Numbered from the stretch's first letter, positions 7,543 through 16,232 are shown. The stretch is 64,000 nucleotides of DNA from Streptomyces sp. NRRL WC-3605 (GCF_001509795.1 NZ_LLZN01000049.1:1-64000); one strand, 5' to 3'. Numbers and translations: made by a program. Notes: generated from the sequence alone by a model not told the origin.

Positions 7543-8490
7543 GTGACGCCAGCCCCTCTCGCCGCACGCCTGAGCCTTCCCGGCGGGCCGCTGTTCTTCC
7601 CCGTCACGGCCTACGGCCCCGACGGATCGGTCGACCTCGACACCTACCGCACCCACGTCCGGCGCGGTGTCGACGCCGGCGCGGCGGCCGTCTTCGCCTG
7701 CTGCGGGACCGGGGAGTTCCACGCCCTCACGCCCGAGGAGTTCCAGGCGTGCGTCCGGGCCGCCGTCGAGGCCGCCGAGGGGCGGGTGCCGGTCGTCGCG
7801 GGGACCGGCTACGGCACCGCTCTCGCCGTCCGCCACGCGGCGCTCGCCGAGGACGCGGGCGCCGACGGCCTGCTCGCGATGCCGCCGTACCTCGTGGTCG
7901 CCGGACAGGAGGGGCTGCTGCGCCACTACCGCACGCTGGCCGCCGCGACCGCGCTCCCCGTCATCGTGTACCAGCGGGACAACGCCGTCTTCACCCCGGA
8001 CACGGTCGTCGAACTGGCCCGCACGGACGGGATCATCGGCCTCAAGGACGGCCTCGGCGACCTCGACCTCATGCAGCGGATCGTCAGCGCCGTCCGCTCC
8101 GAGGCGCCCGGCGACTTCCTCTACTTCAACGGCCTGCCGACCGCCGAGCAGACCCAGCTCGCCTACCGTGCCCTCGGCGTCACCCTCTACTCCTCCGCCG
8201 TGTTCTGCTTCGCCCCCGAGATCGCCCTCGCCTTCTACCAGGCCCTGCACGACGGAGACGAGGACATGGTGGGCCGGCTCCTGGACGGCTTCTACCGCCC
8301 GTTCGTCGAACTGCGCGCCCAGGGAGCGGGGTACGCCGTCGCCCTCGTCAAGGCCGGTGTACGGCTGCGCGGCCTGGACGTGGGGGAGGTGCGGCCCCCG
8401 CTGCACGAGCCGGGCGAGGACCACGTCAAACAGCTCGCGCAGCTGATCGAACGCGGCCACACCCTGCTGGACCCGGAGGAGGCCCGGTGA
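7543..8490 (+). CDS. 5-dehydro-4-deoxyglucarate dehydratase (DHDPS family)
   Basis: A 315-residue TIM-barrel enzyme of the DapA/NanA superfamily. Visible hallmarks are the GTGEFHALTPEE loop, the catalytic YQRDN tyrosine and the Schiff-base lysine in GLKDG. It converts 5-dehydro-4-deoxy-D-glucarate to 2-oxoglutarate semialdehyde, CO2 and water in oxidative uronate/aldarate catabolism. The GTG at 7543 follows AGGGAGA. It overlaps the next gene by 4 bp. The dehydratase that makes its substrate from glucarate or galactarate is not in the window. Confidence 0.9.
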   Translation: MTPAPLAARLSLPGGPLFFPVTAYGPDGSVDLDTYRTHVRRGVDAGAAAVFACCGTGEFHALTPEEFQACVRAAVEAAEGRVPVVAGTGYGTALAVRHAALAEDAGADGLLAMPPYLVVAGQEGLLRHYRTLAAATALPVIVYQRDNAVFTPDTVVELARTDGIIGLKDGLGDLDLMQRIVSAVRSEAPGDFLYFNGLPTAEQTQLAYRALGVTLYSSAVFCFAPEIALAFYQALHDGDEDMVGRLLDGFYRPFVELRAQGAGYAVALVKAGVRLRGLDVGEVRPPLHEPGEDHVKQLAQLIERGHTLLDPEEAR

Positions 8491-9650
8491 AGGCGTCGGC
8501 GTTCGTCTACCCCTGGGACATCGGCGGGGACCCGGAGGCCGCCGGGCGGATCGCGGGGCTCGGCGTGCGGCAGGCGACCCTCGCCTCGGCCTACCACTCC
8601 ACCCGCGCCCTCACCCCCCGCCACCCCCGCCACCGCGTCGTGACCGCGGACCACGCGGCCGTGCTCTACCCGGCCGGCGCCCGCTGGGAGGGCCGTGAGC
8701 TGCGCCCGTACCCGGCGGGCGACTGGGCGCCCGGCGACGCCTTCGGCGAGGCCGCCGCCGCGCTCACGGAAGCCGGTCTGGAGGTGCACACCTGGGTGGT
8801 GCTCGCGCACAACTCCCGGCTGGGCACCGAGCATCCGGCCACCTCGGTCGTCAACGCCTACGGCGACCGCTACCCGTGGGCCCCGTGCATCGCGCAGCCC
8901 GCCACACGCGCGTACCTCGTCGATCTCGCCGCCGAGGCCGCCGTACGGCCGGGCGCGCGCGGCACCGAACTGGAGTCCCTCGGCTGGTACGGGCTCCAGC
9001 ACCTGCACGCCCACGACAAGACGGCCGGAGTGGCGCTCGGGGACGCCGGGCAGTACCTGATGTCCCTCTGCTTCTGCCCGGACTGCGCGCGGGGCTACGC
9101 GGCACAGGGCGTCGACGCGGACGCGCTGGCCGCCGCCGTGCGCGCCGCCCTCGAGCCGCTCTGGCGCGGCACGGCCGCCGACGAGGGCTGGGCCGGCGTG
9201 GAGAAGCTGCTCGGCGAGGAGTACGCGACGGCCACGCGCGCGTGGCGCGACACGACCGCGCGCACCCTCCAGGAGGCCGCGGTCGCGGCGGTCCGCCGGG
9301 CCGCCCCCGCCGGGTTCCAGGTGCTGCTGCACGCCGACCCGGTCACGTACCACTGCGGCGCCAACGCCGGCGTCGACCCCGCGCACATCCTCTCCGTCGC
9401 GGACGGCGTCGTGGTGCCCTGCGCGGGCGGCCCCCACCTGCTCGCCCCGTTCGCGGAGCAGGGCCGCGCGGACGCGGTCCTCGCCGCGAACCTCCAGGTG
9501 GTCGCCGGCATGGGCGGCAGCCCCGGCACGCTCGCCGAGGACGCGGCCCGCGCGCGGGACCGGGGCGCCACCGAACTGCGGCTCTATCACGCCGGGTTGG
9601 CGTCGGACGACGACCTGTCGGCGGTGCGGGAGGGGCTCGCCGCGCTCTGA
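8487..9650 (+). CDS. Uncharacterised protein coupled to the aldarate dehydratase (387 aa)
   Basis: The GTG at 8487 overlaps the dehydratase stop (GTGA) and follows GGAGGAGG. The 387-residue product starts with ASAFVYPWDIGGDPEAAGRIAGLGVRQATLASAYHSTRALTP, has HTWVVLAHNSRLG, a YPWAPCIAQPATRAYLVDL segment, SLGWYGLQHLHAHDK and a LCFCPDCARGY motif with three cysteines. There is no signal peptide or membrane helix. The alternating strand/helix pattern and conserved aromatic and His residues recall TIM-barrel glycoside hydrolase-like enzymes, but I cannot assign a family. Its place suggests a role in uronate or oligouronide use. Confidence 0.75.
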   Translation: MKASAFVYPWDIGGDPEAAGRIAGLGVRQATLASAYHSTRALTPRHPRHRVVTADHAAVLYPAGARWEGRELRPYPAGDWAPGDAFGEAAAALTEAGLEVHTWVVLAHNSRLGTEHPATSVVNAYGDRYPWAPCIAQPATRAYLVDLAAEAAVRPGARGTELESLGWYGLQHLHAHDKTAGVALGDAGQYLMSLCFCPDCARGYAAQGVDADALAAAVRAALEPLWRGTAADEGWAGVEKLLGEEYATATRAWRDTTARTLQEAAVAAVRRAAPAGFQVLLHADPVTYHCGANAGVDPAHILSVADGVVVPCAGGPHLLAPFAEQGRADAVLAANLQVVAGMGGSPGTLAEDAARARDRGATELRLYHAGLASDDDLSAVREGLAAL

Positions 9651-9796
9651 CGCAGGAGTGCCGCGCTCGCCGCCCGGACCACGCCGAGGCGGCACCACGA
9701 CGGCGGCGAGGTGGAGGCGGGCGTCGGCATGCCGCAGGACTGTGCGGCTGAGGCGGGGGCGCGGGCATCGGCAACCGCCTTGGAGCGTGCCCCGGG

Positions 9797-10534
9797 TCAG
9801 TCCTTGTCGTCCTCCGCGGCTCCGTCCGGCTTCGTATGGAGGACCTCGCGGGCCTGCTCGGCGGCGCGGACGAGGCTCTCGGCCACGTACTGCAGGAACC
9901 GGCCGACGTTCTCCAGCCGGACGGCCGCCGGGGTGCCGGGACCGAGCACGTCCACCCCCTCGAGGGCCAGCTGCACCTGCTCCTCCAGGGACCGGGCGCT
10001 GGCGATCATCGACTGGTACCAGAGGTCGTCGTCGATGACGTACCGCTCGCGCCGGCGTTCGTCGCGCTCCCGGCGCACCAGGGACTGGCTCTCCAGGAAG
10101 GTGATCGACTTCGAGACGGTCGCCGGGCTGATCCGCAGGCGCCCGGCCAGCTCGGCCGCCGTCATGCCGCCGGTGTCGCTGGTGAGGAGGCAGACCATCA
10201 CCCGGGACATCGACTTGGCCAGGCCCGACGCGATCATCACGGTCGTGAACCGCTCCTCGTAGTCGGCGACGGCGTCCGCGTCGCGCCCGTACGGCAGCGG
10301 TTCGGACACCGGGCCCGGCGACGCGGCCGGCCGGCGCCGGTGCGCCCGGCGCTCCGCCGCGCGGTGGGCGAGGTCCGCGCGGTACTCGGTGGGGCCGCCG
10401 TTGCGCATGACCTCACGGGTGATCGTCGAGGTCGGGCGGTCGAGACTCCTCGCGATCTCCGCGTAGGCCAGCCCGTCCGCCAGCCCCAGGGCGATCCGCT
10501 GACGTTCCTGCTGGGTGAGCCTGCCTCCCGGCAT
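9797..10534 (-). CDS. Double-HTH regulator (IS30-like N-terminal HTH plus MarR/GbsR-like domain)
   Basis: A 245-residue protein with two DNA-binding regions. Residues 1-60 (RLTQQERQRIALGLADGLAYAEIARSLDRPTSTITREVMRNGG) match the HTH found in IS30-type transposases. After a basic linker, about residues 85-180 form a MarR/GbsR-like winged helix (MTAAELAGRLRISPATVSKSITFLESQSLVRRERDERRRERYVID). The start at 10534 follows GGAGGACGCG. It is divergent from a DUF4097-ABC exporter operon, and the shared intergenic region is full of TTGCAAC half-sites, so it probably represses both itself and the exporter. No transposase catalytic domain is present. Confidence 0.88.
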   Translation of the reverse strand: MPGGRLTQQERQRIALGLADGLAYAEIARSLDRPTSTITREVMRNGGPTEYRADLAHRAAERRAHRRRPAASPGPVSEPLPYGRDADAVADYEERFTTVMIASGLAKSMSRVMVCLLTSDTGGMTAAELAGRLRISPATVSKSITFLESQSLVRRERDERRRERYVIDDDLWYQSMIASARSLEEQVQLALEGVDVLGPGTPAAVRLENVGRFLQYVAESLVRAAEQAREVLHTKPDGAAEDDKD

Positions 10535-10566
10535 CGCGTCCTCCTGGTTCGTGTGTGCAGGACGCC

Positions 10567-10719
10567 AGCGTAGCGTTCGGGCCATCTCATTGCAACGCCC
10601 GTCCCTCTTTCCGTTGCATTGCGGTCAGGTTCGTTGCAACGAAATCGGTCTCCTGAGCTGCGATTACTGGATTGGCATGCAACAAGTATGTTGCCCACTC
10701 CGTGAATGCAACGTAGCGT
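10567..10719. promoter_or_regulatory. Divergent promoters with an array of TTGCAAC half-sites
   Basis: Leftward promoter: TTGCAA (10595-10590), 17 nt, TACGCT (10572-10567). Rightward promoter: TTGCCC (10691-10696), 17 nt, TAGCGT (10714-10719). Half-sites of TTGCAAC type occur at 10590-10596, 10613-10618 (reversed), in the perfect palindrome CGTTGCAACG at 10632-10641, in GCAAC-N6-GTTGC at 10679-10694, and at 10708-10712. They overlap both -35 boxes, as expected for repression. Confidence 0.7.
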
Positions 10720-10762
10720 TTCGAGCGTTGGAAACGACAGAACACACCCCGAGGAGAACACC

Positions 10763-11437
10763 GTGCACACCTTCCACGCCCCCGCCCCGATCGCCCTCGT
10801 CCTCGACGTCCCGGCCGGCCGCCTCCAGCTCATCGCCGGTGACCGTGACGACGTCACCGTCGAGGTGCGGCCCGCCGACGCGGCCCGCGACCGTGACGTC
10901 CGGGCCGCCGAGCGGATCGACGTCGGCTGCGCCGACGGCGTCCTCAAGGTCACCGCCGCCCCGCTGACCGGCGCCCGCGCCCTGCGCGACCCCGGCTCGG
11001 TCGAGGTGACGGTCCAGCTCCCCGCCGGCTCCCGCGTCGACGCCAAGGCCGCCCTCGCCGAACTCCGCGGCGTCGGACGCCTCGGCGACCTCGCCTTCGA
11101 GGGCGCCCAGGCCACCGTCAAGGTCGACGAGGCCGAGAGCGCCCGCCTCAGCCTCCAGGCCGGCGACATCACGGTCGGCCGGCTGCGCGGCGCCGCCGAG
11201 ATCAGCACCCAGAAGGGCGACATCGACGTCACCGAGGCCGTCGGCGGCCGGGTCACCCTGCGCACCGGGCACGGGGCCGTCACCGTCGGCGCGGCCCGCG
11301 ACGTCTCCGCCTCGCTCGACGCCGGCACCGGCTTCGGCCGCGTCCACAACAGCCTGCGGAACGCCGACGGCTCCGGCGCCGCCCTCCAGATCCACGCCAC
11401 CACCGGCTACGGCGACATCACCGCCCGCAGCCTCTGA
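10763..11437 (+). CDS. DUF4097-family beta-helical protein
   Basis: A 224-residue protein made of repeated short beta-strands rich in G-D-I/V patterns (LQAGDITVGRLRGAAEISTQKGDIDVTEAVGGRVTLRTGHGAVTVG), typical of DUF4097 putative adhesin-like proteins. There is no signal peptide, so it is probably cytosolic or membrane-associated. I chose the GTG at 10763, preceded by GAGGAG, because the predicted transcription start (about 10726) excludes earlier starts. It heads an operon with the DrrAB-like exporter. Its role there is unknown; a sensor or accessory function is a guess. Confidence 0.82.
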   Translation: MHTFHAPAPIALVLDVPAGRLQLIAGDRDDVTVEVRPADAARDRDVRAAERIDVGCADGVLKVTAAPLTGARALRDPGSVEVTVQLPAGSRVDAKAALAELRGVGRLGDLAFEGAQATVKVDEAESARLSLQAGDITVGRLRGAAEISTQKGDIDVTEAVGGRVTLRTGHGAVTVGAARDVSASLDAGTGFGRVHNSLRNADGSGAALQIHATTGYGDITARSL

Positions 11438-11472
11438 CATCCGCACCCGGACCACACAGGGGGAACCCGCTC

Positions 11473-12435
11473 ATGACCGACGCGGCCATCACCGCACACG
11501 ACCTGCGCAAGTCCTACGGCGACACGACCGTCCTCGACGGCATCGACCTGACCGTCCCCCGGGGAACGATCTTCTCCCTGCTCGGACCCAACGGCGCCGG
11601 GAAGACCACCGTCGTCAAGATCCTGTCCACCCTCATCCAGCCCGGCCCCGGCAGCGGCCCGATCCGGGTCGGCGGCCACGACCTCGCCGCCGACCCCCAG
11701 GCCGTGCGCGCCGCCATCGGCGTCACCGGGCAGTTCTCCGCCGTCGACGGCCTGATCACCGGCGAGGAGAACATGCTGCTCATGGCCGACCTGCACCACC
11801 TCCCCAAGCGGGAGGGACGCCGGGTCGCCGCCGGCCTGCTGGAGCGCTTCGACCTCACCGAGGCCGCCAGGAAGCCCGCGTCCACCTACTCGGGCGGCAT
11901 GAAGCGACGCCTGGACATCGCCATGACGCTGGTCGGCGACCCGAGGATCATCTTCCTCGACGAGCCGACCACCGGCCTCGACCCGCGCTCCCGGCACTCC
12001 ATGTGGCAGATCATCCGCGCACTGGTCGCCGACGGCGTCACCGTCTTCCTCACCACCCAGTACCTGGAGGAGGCCGACGAACTCGCCGACCGCATCGCCG
12101 TGCTGAACGACGGCACGATCGCGGCCGAGGGGACCGCCGAGGAACTGAAGCGGCTGGTCCCCGGCGGCCACGTCAGGCTCCGCTTCACCGACCCGGCCGC
12201 CTACCGGCGTGCCTCCGCCGCGCTGGGCGAGGTCCACCGGGACGACGACGCCCTCGCGCTGCAGATCCCGAGCGGCGGCAGCCAGCGCGAACTGCACGCG
12301 CTCCTCGGCCGGCTCGACGCCCTCGGCGTCGAGGCCGACGAGCTGACCGTGCACACCCCCGACCTCGACGACGTCTTCTTCGCCCTGACCGGCGACGCCG
12401 TCATCCCCGGACAAGCCAAGGAGACCGCCCGATGA
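11473..12435 (+). CDS. ABC exporter ATP-binding protein (DrrA type)
   Basis: A 320-residue ATPase with Walker A GPNGAGKTT, signature YSGGMKRRLDIA, Walker B IIFLDEPTTGLDPRSR, and a DrrA-like C-terminal extension ending TPDLDDVFFALTGD. This subclass energises export of hydrophobic drugs or lipids with a separate DrrB-type permease, here the next gene (4-bp ATGA overlap). The substrate is unknown. Expression is likely controlled by the divergent double-HTH regulator. Confidence 0.95.
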   Translation: MTDAAITAHDLRKSYGDTTVLDGIDLTVPRGTIFSLLGPNGAGKTTVVKILSTLIQPGPGSGPIRVGGHDLAADPQAVRAAIGVTGQFSAVDGLITGEENMLLMADLHHLPKREGRRVAAGLLERFDLTEAARKPASTYSGGMKRRLDIAMTLVGDPRIIFLDEPTTGLDPRSRHSMWQIIRALVADGVTVFLTTQYLEEADELADRIAVLNDGTIAAEGTAEELKRLVPGGHVRLRFTDPAAYRRASAALGEVHRDDDALALQIPSGGSQRELHALLGRLDALGVEADELTVHTPDLDDVFFALTGDAVIPGQAKETAR

Positions 12436-13223
12436 GCACCCTCTCCCTCGCCGTACGCGACTCCTCGACCATGCTGCGCCGCAATCTGCTGCACGCCCGG
12501 CGCTATCCGTCCCTCACGCTGAACCTGCTGCTCACGCCGGTCATGCTGTTGCTGCTCTTCGTCTACGTCTTCGGCGACACGATGAGCGCCGGCATCGGCG
12601 GCGGCGGCGCCGACCGGTCCGCGTACGTCGCGTACATCGTCCCCGGCATCCTGCTCATGACCATCGGCAGCACCACGGTCGGCACCGCGGTCTCCGTCTC
12701 CAACGACATGACCGAGGGGATCATCGCCCGCTTCCGCACCATGGCGATCCACCGCGGCTCCGTGATCGTCGGGCATGTCGTCGGCAGTGTCATCCAGTCC
12801 GTGGCCAGTGTGGTCGTCGTCGGCGCGGTGGGCCTGGCCATCGGCTTCCGCTCCACCGACGCCACCGTGCTGGAGTGGGTCGCCGCGTTCGGGCTGCTCG
12901 TGCTCTTCGCCACCGCGCTCACCTGGATCGCGGTCGGCATGGGCCTGGTCAGCCCGAACGCCGAGGCCGCGAGCAACAACGCGCTGCCGCTCATCCTGCT
13001 GCCCCTGCTGTCCAGCGCGTTCGTGCCGCTCGACGCGATGCCGGGCTGGTTCCGGCCGATCGCCGAGTACCAGCCGTTCACCCCGGCCATCGAGACCCTG
13101 CGGGGGTTGCTCCTGGGCACCGGGATCGGTCACCACGGGTGGCTGGCCCTGGCCTGGTGCCTGGGCCTCGCGGTCCTCGGGCACCGCTGGTCGGCGGCCC
13201 GGTTCGACGCCGAGCCGAAGTGA
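12432..13223 (+). CDS. ABC-2 type exporter permease (DrrB type)
   Basis: A 263-residue ABC-2 membrane protein with six hydrophobic segments (for example LTLNLLLTPVMLLLLFVYVFG and IVPGILLMTIGSTTVG) and the C-terminal signature LLPLLSSAFVPLDAMPGWFRPIAEYQPFTP typical of DrrB/NodJ proteins. It forms the channel with the ATPase encoded just upstream. Drug or lipid export is the family role; the natural substrate cannot be inferred. Confidence 0.94.
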   Translation: MSTLSLAVRDSSTMLRRNLLHARRYPSLTLNLLLTPVMLLLLFVYVFGDTMSAGIGGGGADRSAYVAYIVPGILLMTIGSTTVGTAVSVSNDMTEGIIARFRTMAIHRGSVIVGHVVGSVIQSVASVVVVGAVGLAIGFRSTDATVLEWVAAFGLLVLFATALTWIAVGMGLVSPNAEAASNNALPLILLPLLSSAFVPLDAMPGWFRPIAEYQPFTPAIETLRGLLLGTGIGHHGWLALAWCLGLAVLGHRWSAARFDAEPK

Positions 13224-13333
13224 CCCTGGCGGGAACCCGTCGGAAGCTGTCGATCACCCCTCTGGGACCGGCCGGGAGCCGGTCCTAGCGTGGTGAGCCG
13301 TCCAACCGGTCCACGGGAAAAGGCACTTACGAA

Positions 13334-13828
13334 ATGCAGTACGTCGCGCCGATCGGCGTCGGTCTCGTCTACGTCCTCCTGATGTCCCTCATCCGTGAGC
13401 CGCACCGGCGCCGCTTCAACGCCGTCATGGTGGCCGGCGCGGGCGCCGCCTACCTGAGCGGCGGCGGGCTGGGCGGCTGGGAGTTCGCGTTCACGGCGGT
13501 GGCCACCTGGGTCGCGTACCGGGGACTGGACTCCTGGACCTTCGTGGGTGTCGCCTGGCTGCTCCACACCGCGTGGGACGCCGTCCACCACCTCAAGGGC
13601 AACCCGATCATCCCCTTCGCCCACACCTCCTCGCTGGGCTGCGCGATCTGCGACCCGGTGATCGCCCTGTGGTGCTTCGCGGGCGGCAGGACCCCGCGCG
13701 AGCTCTGGGCGGGGCTGCGGGGAACGCGGGAGCGGGCCGAGGACCCGGCGGGCGCGGCCGCCCTCACGACGCGCCGACCCCGCCGGGCGGGCACCGATGA
13801 GTTCCCCCCGGCGCCGGCGCACCGATGA
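13334..13828 (+). CDS. Small integral membrane protein, DUF6010-like
   Basis: A 164-residue protein with about four hydrophobic segments (YVAPIGVGLVYVLLMSLI, FNAVMVAGAGAAYLSGGGLGGWEFAFTAVATWVAYRGL) and conserved HTAWDAVHHLKGNPIIPF followed by SSLGCAICDPVIALWCF. I recognise it as a DUF6010-like membrane protein of unknown function. The His/Asp/Cys-containing motifs could bind metal, but this is unsupported. The C-terminal 20 residues run into a 28-bp-period duplication and are probably not functionally constrained. Confidence 0.8.
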   Translation: MQYVAPIGVGLVYVLLMSLIREPHRRRFNAVMVAGAGAAYLSGGGLGGWEFAFTAVATWVAYRGLDSWTFVGVAWLLHTAWDAVHHLKGNPIIPFAHTSSLGCAICDPVIALWCFAGGRTPRELWAGLRGTRERAEDPAGAAALTTRRPRRAGTDEFPPAPAHR

Positions 13829-13833
13829 GTTCC
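13791..13833. repeat. 28-bp-period duplication at the end of the DUF6010-like gene
   Basis: GCACCGATGAGTTCC occurs at 13791-13805 and 13819-13833. Because 28 is not a multiple of three, the second copy is read in another frame, which supplies the present stop codon at 13826-13828. Confidence 0.75.
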
Positions 13834-13885
13834 GCCCCCGCCGCCGGTCCACCCTTCACACGATCGATCTGTGAGGAGCCGGCTC

Positions 13886-14482
13886 ATGACGGACACCACG
13901 CTCGACCTCGGACCGCAGACGCTGGCGGTCGCCCGTCTCGCCCTGGCCGTCCGCGACGACCAGCTCGCCGCGCCGACGCCCTGCCCGGACCTCGCCGTCC
14001 GTCATCTGCTGGGCCACCTGCTCGGCCTGTCCGTCGCCTTCCGCGACGCCGGCCGCAAGGACCTCGGCGTCACGACCGACACCAGCCCGGACTCGGCCGT
14101 CCCGGACGTCGGGCCCGGCTGGCGCGAGGAACTGCCCAAGGTCCTCGACGAGCTCGCCGAGGTGTGGCGGGCCCCCGGCCCGTGGACCGGGACGACCCGC
14201 GCGGGAGGCATCGACATGCCCGGTGCCGTCGCGGGCGCTGTCGCCGTGGACGAACTGGTGATCCACGGCTGGGACCTGGCCCGCGCCACCGGGCAGCCGT
14301 ACGACCCCGACCCCGCGGCGGTGCGGGCCTCCTACGAGTTCCTGTGGGCCGCGGCCGAAGAGAACGGCCGGGACGGCAGCGGCATCTTCGGTCCCGTCGT
14401 CCCGGTTCCGGACGGGGCGCCCCTGCTGGACCGCGCGGTGGGCCTGAGCGGGCGGAACCCCGGCTGGAGCCCGGCCCGGTAG
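13886..14482 (+). CDS. TIGR03086-family metal-binding protein (DinB/maleylpyruvate isomerase-like)
   Basis: A 198-residue protein starting at the ATG at 13886 behind GAGGAG. It has the TPCPDLAVRHLLGHLLGL motif and VDELVIHGWDLARATGQPYDPD, the conserved His-containing regions of actinobacterial TIGR03086 proteins. The fold is a four-helix DinB bundle binding a divalent metal. Some relatives are mycothiol-dependent transferases or isomerases, and that is a possible role. No pathway neighbours help. Confidence 0.87.
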   Translation: MTDTTLDLGPQTLAVARLALAVRDDQLAAPTPCPDLAVRHLLGHLLGLSVAFRDAGRKDLGVTTDTSPDSAVPDVGPGWREELPKVLDELAEVWRAPGPWTGTTRAGGIDMPGAVAGAVAVDELVIHGWDLARATGQPYDPDPAAVRASYEFLWAAAEENGRDGSGIFGPVVPVPDGAPLLDRAVGLSGRNPGWSPAR

Positions 14483-14511
14483 GAGACCCGGCACTCGGAC
14501 CCGAGAGCGAG

Positions 14512-14547
14512 CGAACGCCCCGCCGGTCGTCACCGGCGGGGCGTTCG
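14512..14547 (+). terminator. Strong intrinsic terminator after the TIGR03086 gene
   Basis: A perfect 16-bp stem (14512-14527 with 14532-14547) closed by a CGTC tetraloop lies 30 bp after the stop. The rest of the gap to 14780 contains only presumed promoter sequence for the permease; I see no gene or repeat there. Confidence 0.85.
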
Positions 14548-14780
14548 GCGCTGCCGGGCCGAGGGGGGCTCAGGCCGGCAGGTCCCGGGGCGGGTGGTGG
14601 CCGCTCCGTGAAGTCAGATGACGAGAACGGGAGTTCGGTTGCCTCGGCGGCCGCGGACGCGCGGGGAGGTCTTCCGCCGATGCCCTTCCGTAACACGGGG
14701 AAAACCTGAAACCCCCGCGGCGGGGGAACAATCCAGCCAGCATCCGCACCGTGATCCTTCGGGCGACGAGGAGTGACGCC

Positions 14781-16232
14781 ATGTCAGAAGCGCAGAAGGT
14801 GGACGACCGGGCAGGAGCGCCCGAACCGGGCGTGAACAGCCTCGACCGGTTCTTCCGGATATCCGGGCGAGGCTCCACGCTGTCCCGGGAGATACGCGGA
14901 GGCTTCGCCACCTTCTTCACGATGGCCTACATCCTTGTCCTGAACCCCATCATCCTGGGCAGCGCCAAGGACAAGTTCGGCCATCAGCTCGACCCCGTCC
15001 AGCTCACCACCGCCACCGCCCTGGTCGCCGCGGTCATGACCGTCATCATGGGCGTCGCCGGCAATCTGCCCCTCGCGCTCGCCGCCGGTCTCGGCCTCAA
15101 CGCCGTCGTCGCCTTCCAGATCGCGCCCCTCATGTCGTGGGACGACGCGATGGGACTGATCGTCCTGGAGGGCCTGCTGATCTGCGGCCTCGTCGTCACC
15201 GGGCTGCGCGAGGCCGTCATGCACGCCATCCCGCAGCCGCTCAAGCAGGCGATCAGCGTCGGCATCGGCCTGTTCATCGCGTTCATCGGCTTCGTCGACG
15301 CCGGCTTCGTCAGCCGTATTCCGGACGCCGCGAACACCACCGTGCCGGTCCAGCTCGGCGGCACCGGTGCTCTCGCTGGCTGGCCGATCCTGGTGTTCTG
15401 CCTCGGCGTCCTGCTGACGATCGCCCTGCTCGCCCGCAAGGTGAAGGGCGCCATCCTCATCAGCATCGTCACCATGACGGTCGTCGCGATGATCATCGAC
15501 TCGCTGGCGGACATCAAGAGCTGGGGCCTCACCACCCCCGCCTGGCCCGACAAGGTGGTGGACACCCCCGACTTCGGCCTCCTCGGGCACTTCAGCCTGT
15601 TCGGCGCCTTCGGGGAGACCACCGCCATCACCGTGGTCCTGCTGATCTTCACGCTGATCCTGTCGGACTTCTTCGACACCATGGGCACGGTCGTCGGCGT
15701 CAGCGCGGAGGCCGGGCTCCTCGACGAGCAGGGCAGGGTGCCGAACCTCGGGCGGGTGCTGCTCATCGACGGCGCCGCGGCGGCCGCGGGCGGCGCGGCC
15801 TCGGCGTCCTCCGCCACCTCCTACATCGAGTCGGCGGCCGGCGTCGGGGAGGGGGCCCGCACGGGCTTCGCCAACCTGGTCACCGGGGGTCTCTTCGCGC
15901 TCGCGCTGTTCTTCACCCCGCTGCTCACGATCGTCCCGCTCCAGGCCGCCGCCCCCGCCCTGGTCGCCGTGGGCTTCCTGATGATGACGCAGGTCAAGAG
16001 CATCGAGTGGGACAGGTACGACATCGCCATCCCGGCGTTCCTGACCATCGCCGTCATGCCCTTCACGTACTCGATCACGAACGGCATCGGCGCGGGGTTC
16101 GTCGCCTACGTGCTGATCAAGATCGTGCTCGGCCGGGCCAGGGAGGTGCACTGGCTGCTGTGGGGGACCTCGGCGCTGTTCCTGGTGTACTTCGCCATCG
16201 ACCCGATCGAGCAGATCCTCGGCGTACGGTGA
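14781..16232 (+). CDS. NCS2-family purine permease (AzgA-like)
   Basis: A 483-residue membrane transporter with about 12-14 hydrophobic segments. Motifs include the N-terminal STLSREIRGGFATFFTMAYILVLNP, the substrate-site LAAGLGLNAVVAF and the SDFFDTMGTVVGVSAEAG segment, all typical of AzgA-like NCS2 carriers for adenine, guanine and hypoxanthine by proton symport. The ATG at 14781 follows GAGGAG. It is monocistronic, between the strong terminator upstream and a convergent PBP gene. A purine substrate is likely; xanthine or uracil is less so. Confidence 0.92.
   Translation: MSEAQKVDDRAGAPEPGVNSLDRFFRISGRGSTLSREIRGGFATFFTMAYILVLNPIILGSAKDKFGHQLDPVQLTTATALVAAVMTVIMGVAGNLPLALAAGLGLNAVVAFQIAPLMSWDDAMGLIVLEGLLICGLVVTGLREAVMHAIPQPLKQAISVGIGLFIAFIGFVDAGFVSRIPDAANTTVPVQLGGTGALAGWPILVFCLGVLLTIALLARKVKGAILISIVTMTVVAMIIDSLADIKSWGLTTPAWPDKVVDTPDFGLLGHFSLFGAFGETTAITVVLLIFTLILSDFFDTMGTVVGVSAEAGLLDEQGRVPNLGRVLLIDGAAAAAGGAASASSATSYIESAAGVGEGARTGFANLVTGGLFALALFFTPLLTIVPLQAAAPALVAVGFLMMTQVKSIEWDRYDIAIPAFLTIAVMPFTYSITNGIGAGFVAYVLIKIVLGRAREVHWLLWGTSALFLVYFAIDPIEQILGVR

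Noticed and set aside
9797..10534. IS30 transposase remnant
   Set aside because: Only the HTH resembles IS30. There is no DDE catalytic domain, no terminal inverted repeats, and the rest is an intact MarR-like regulator.
10706..10762. Upstream start extending the DUF4097 protein by 19 residues
   Set aside because: The start lies before the predicted transcription start and inside the promoter; the GTG at 10763 has GAGGAG before it.
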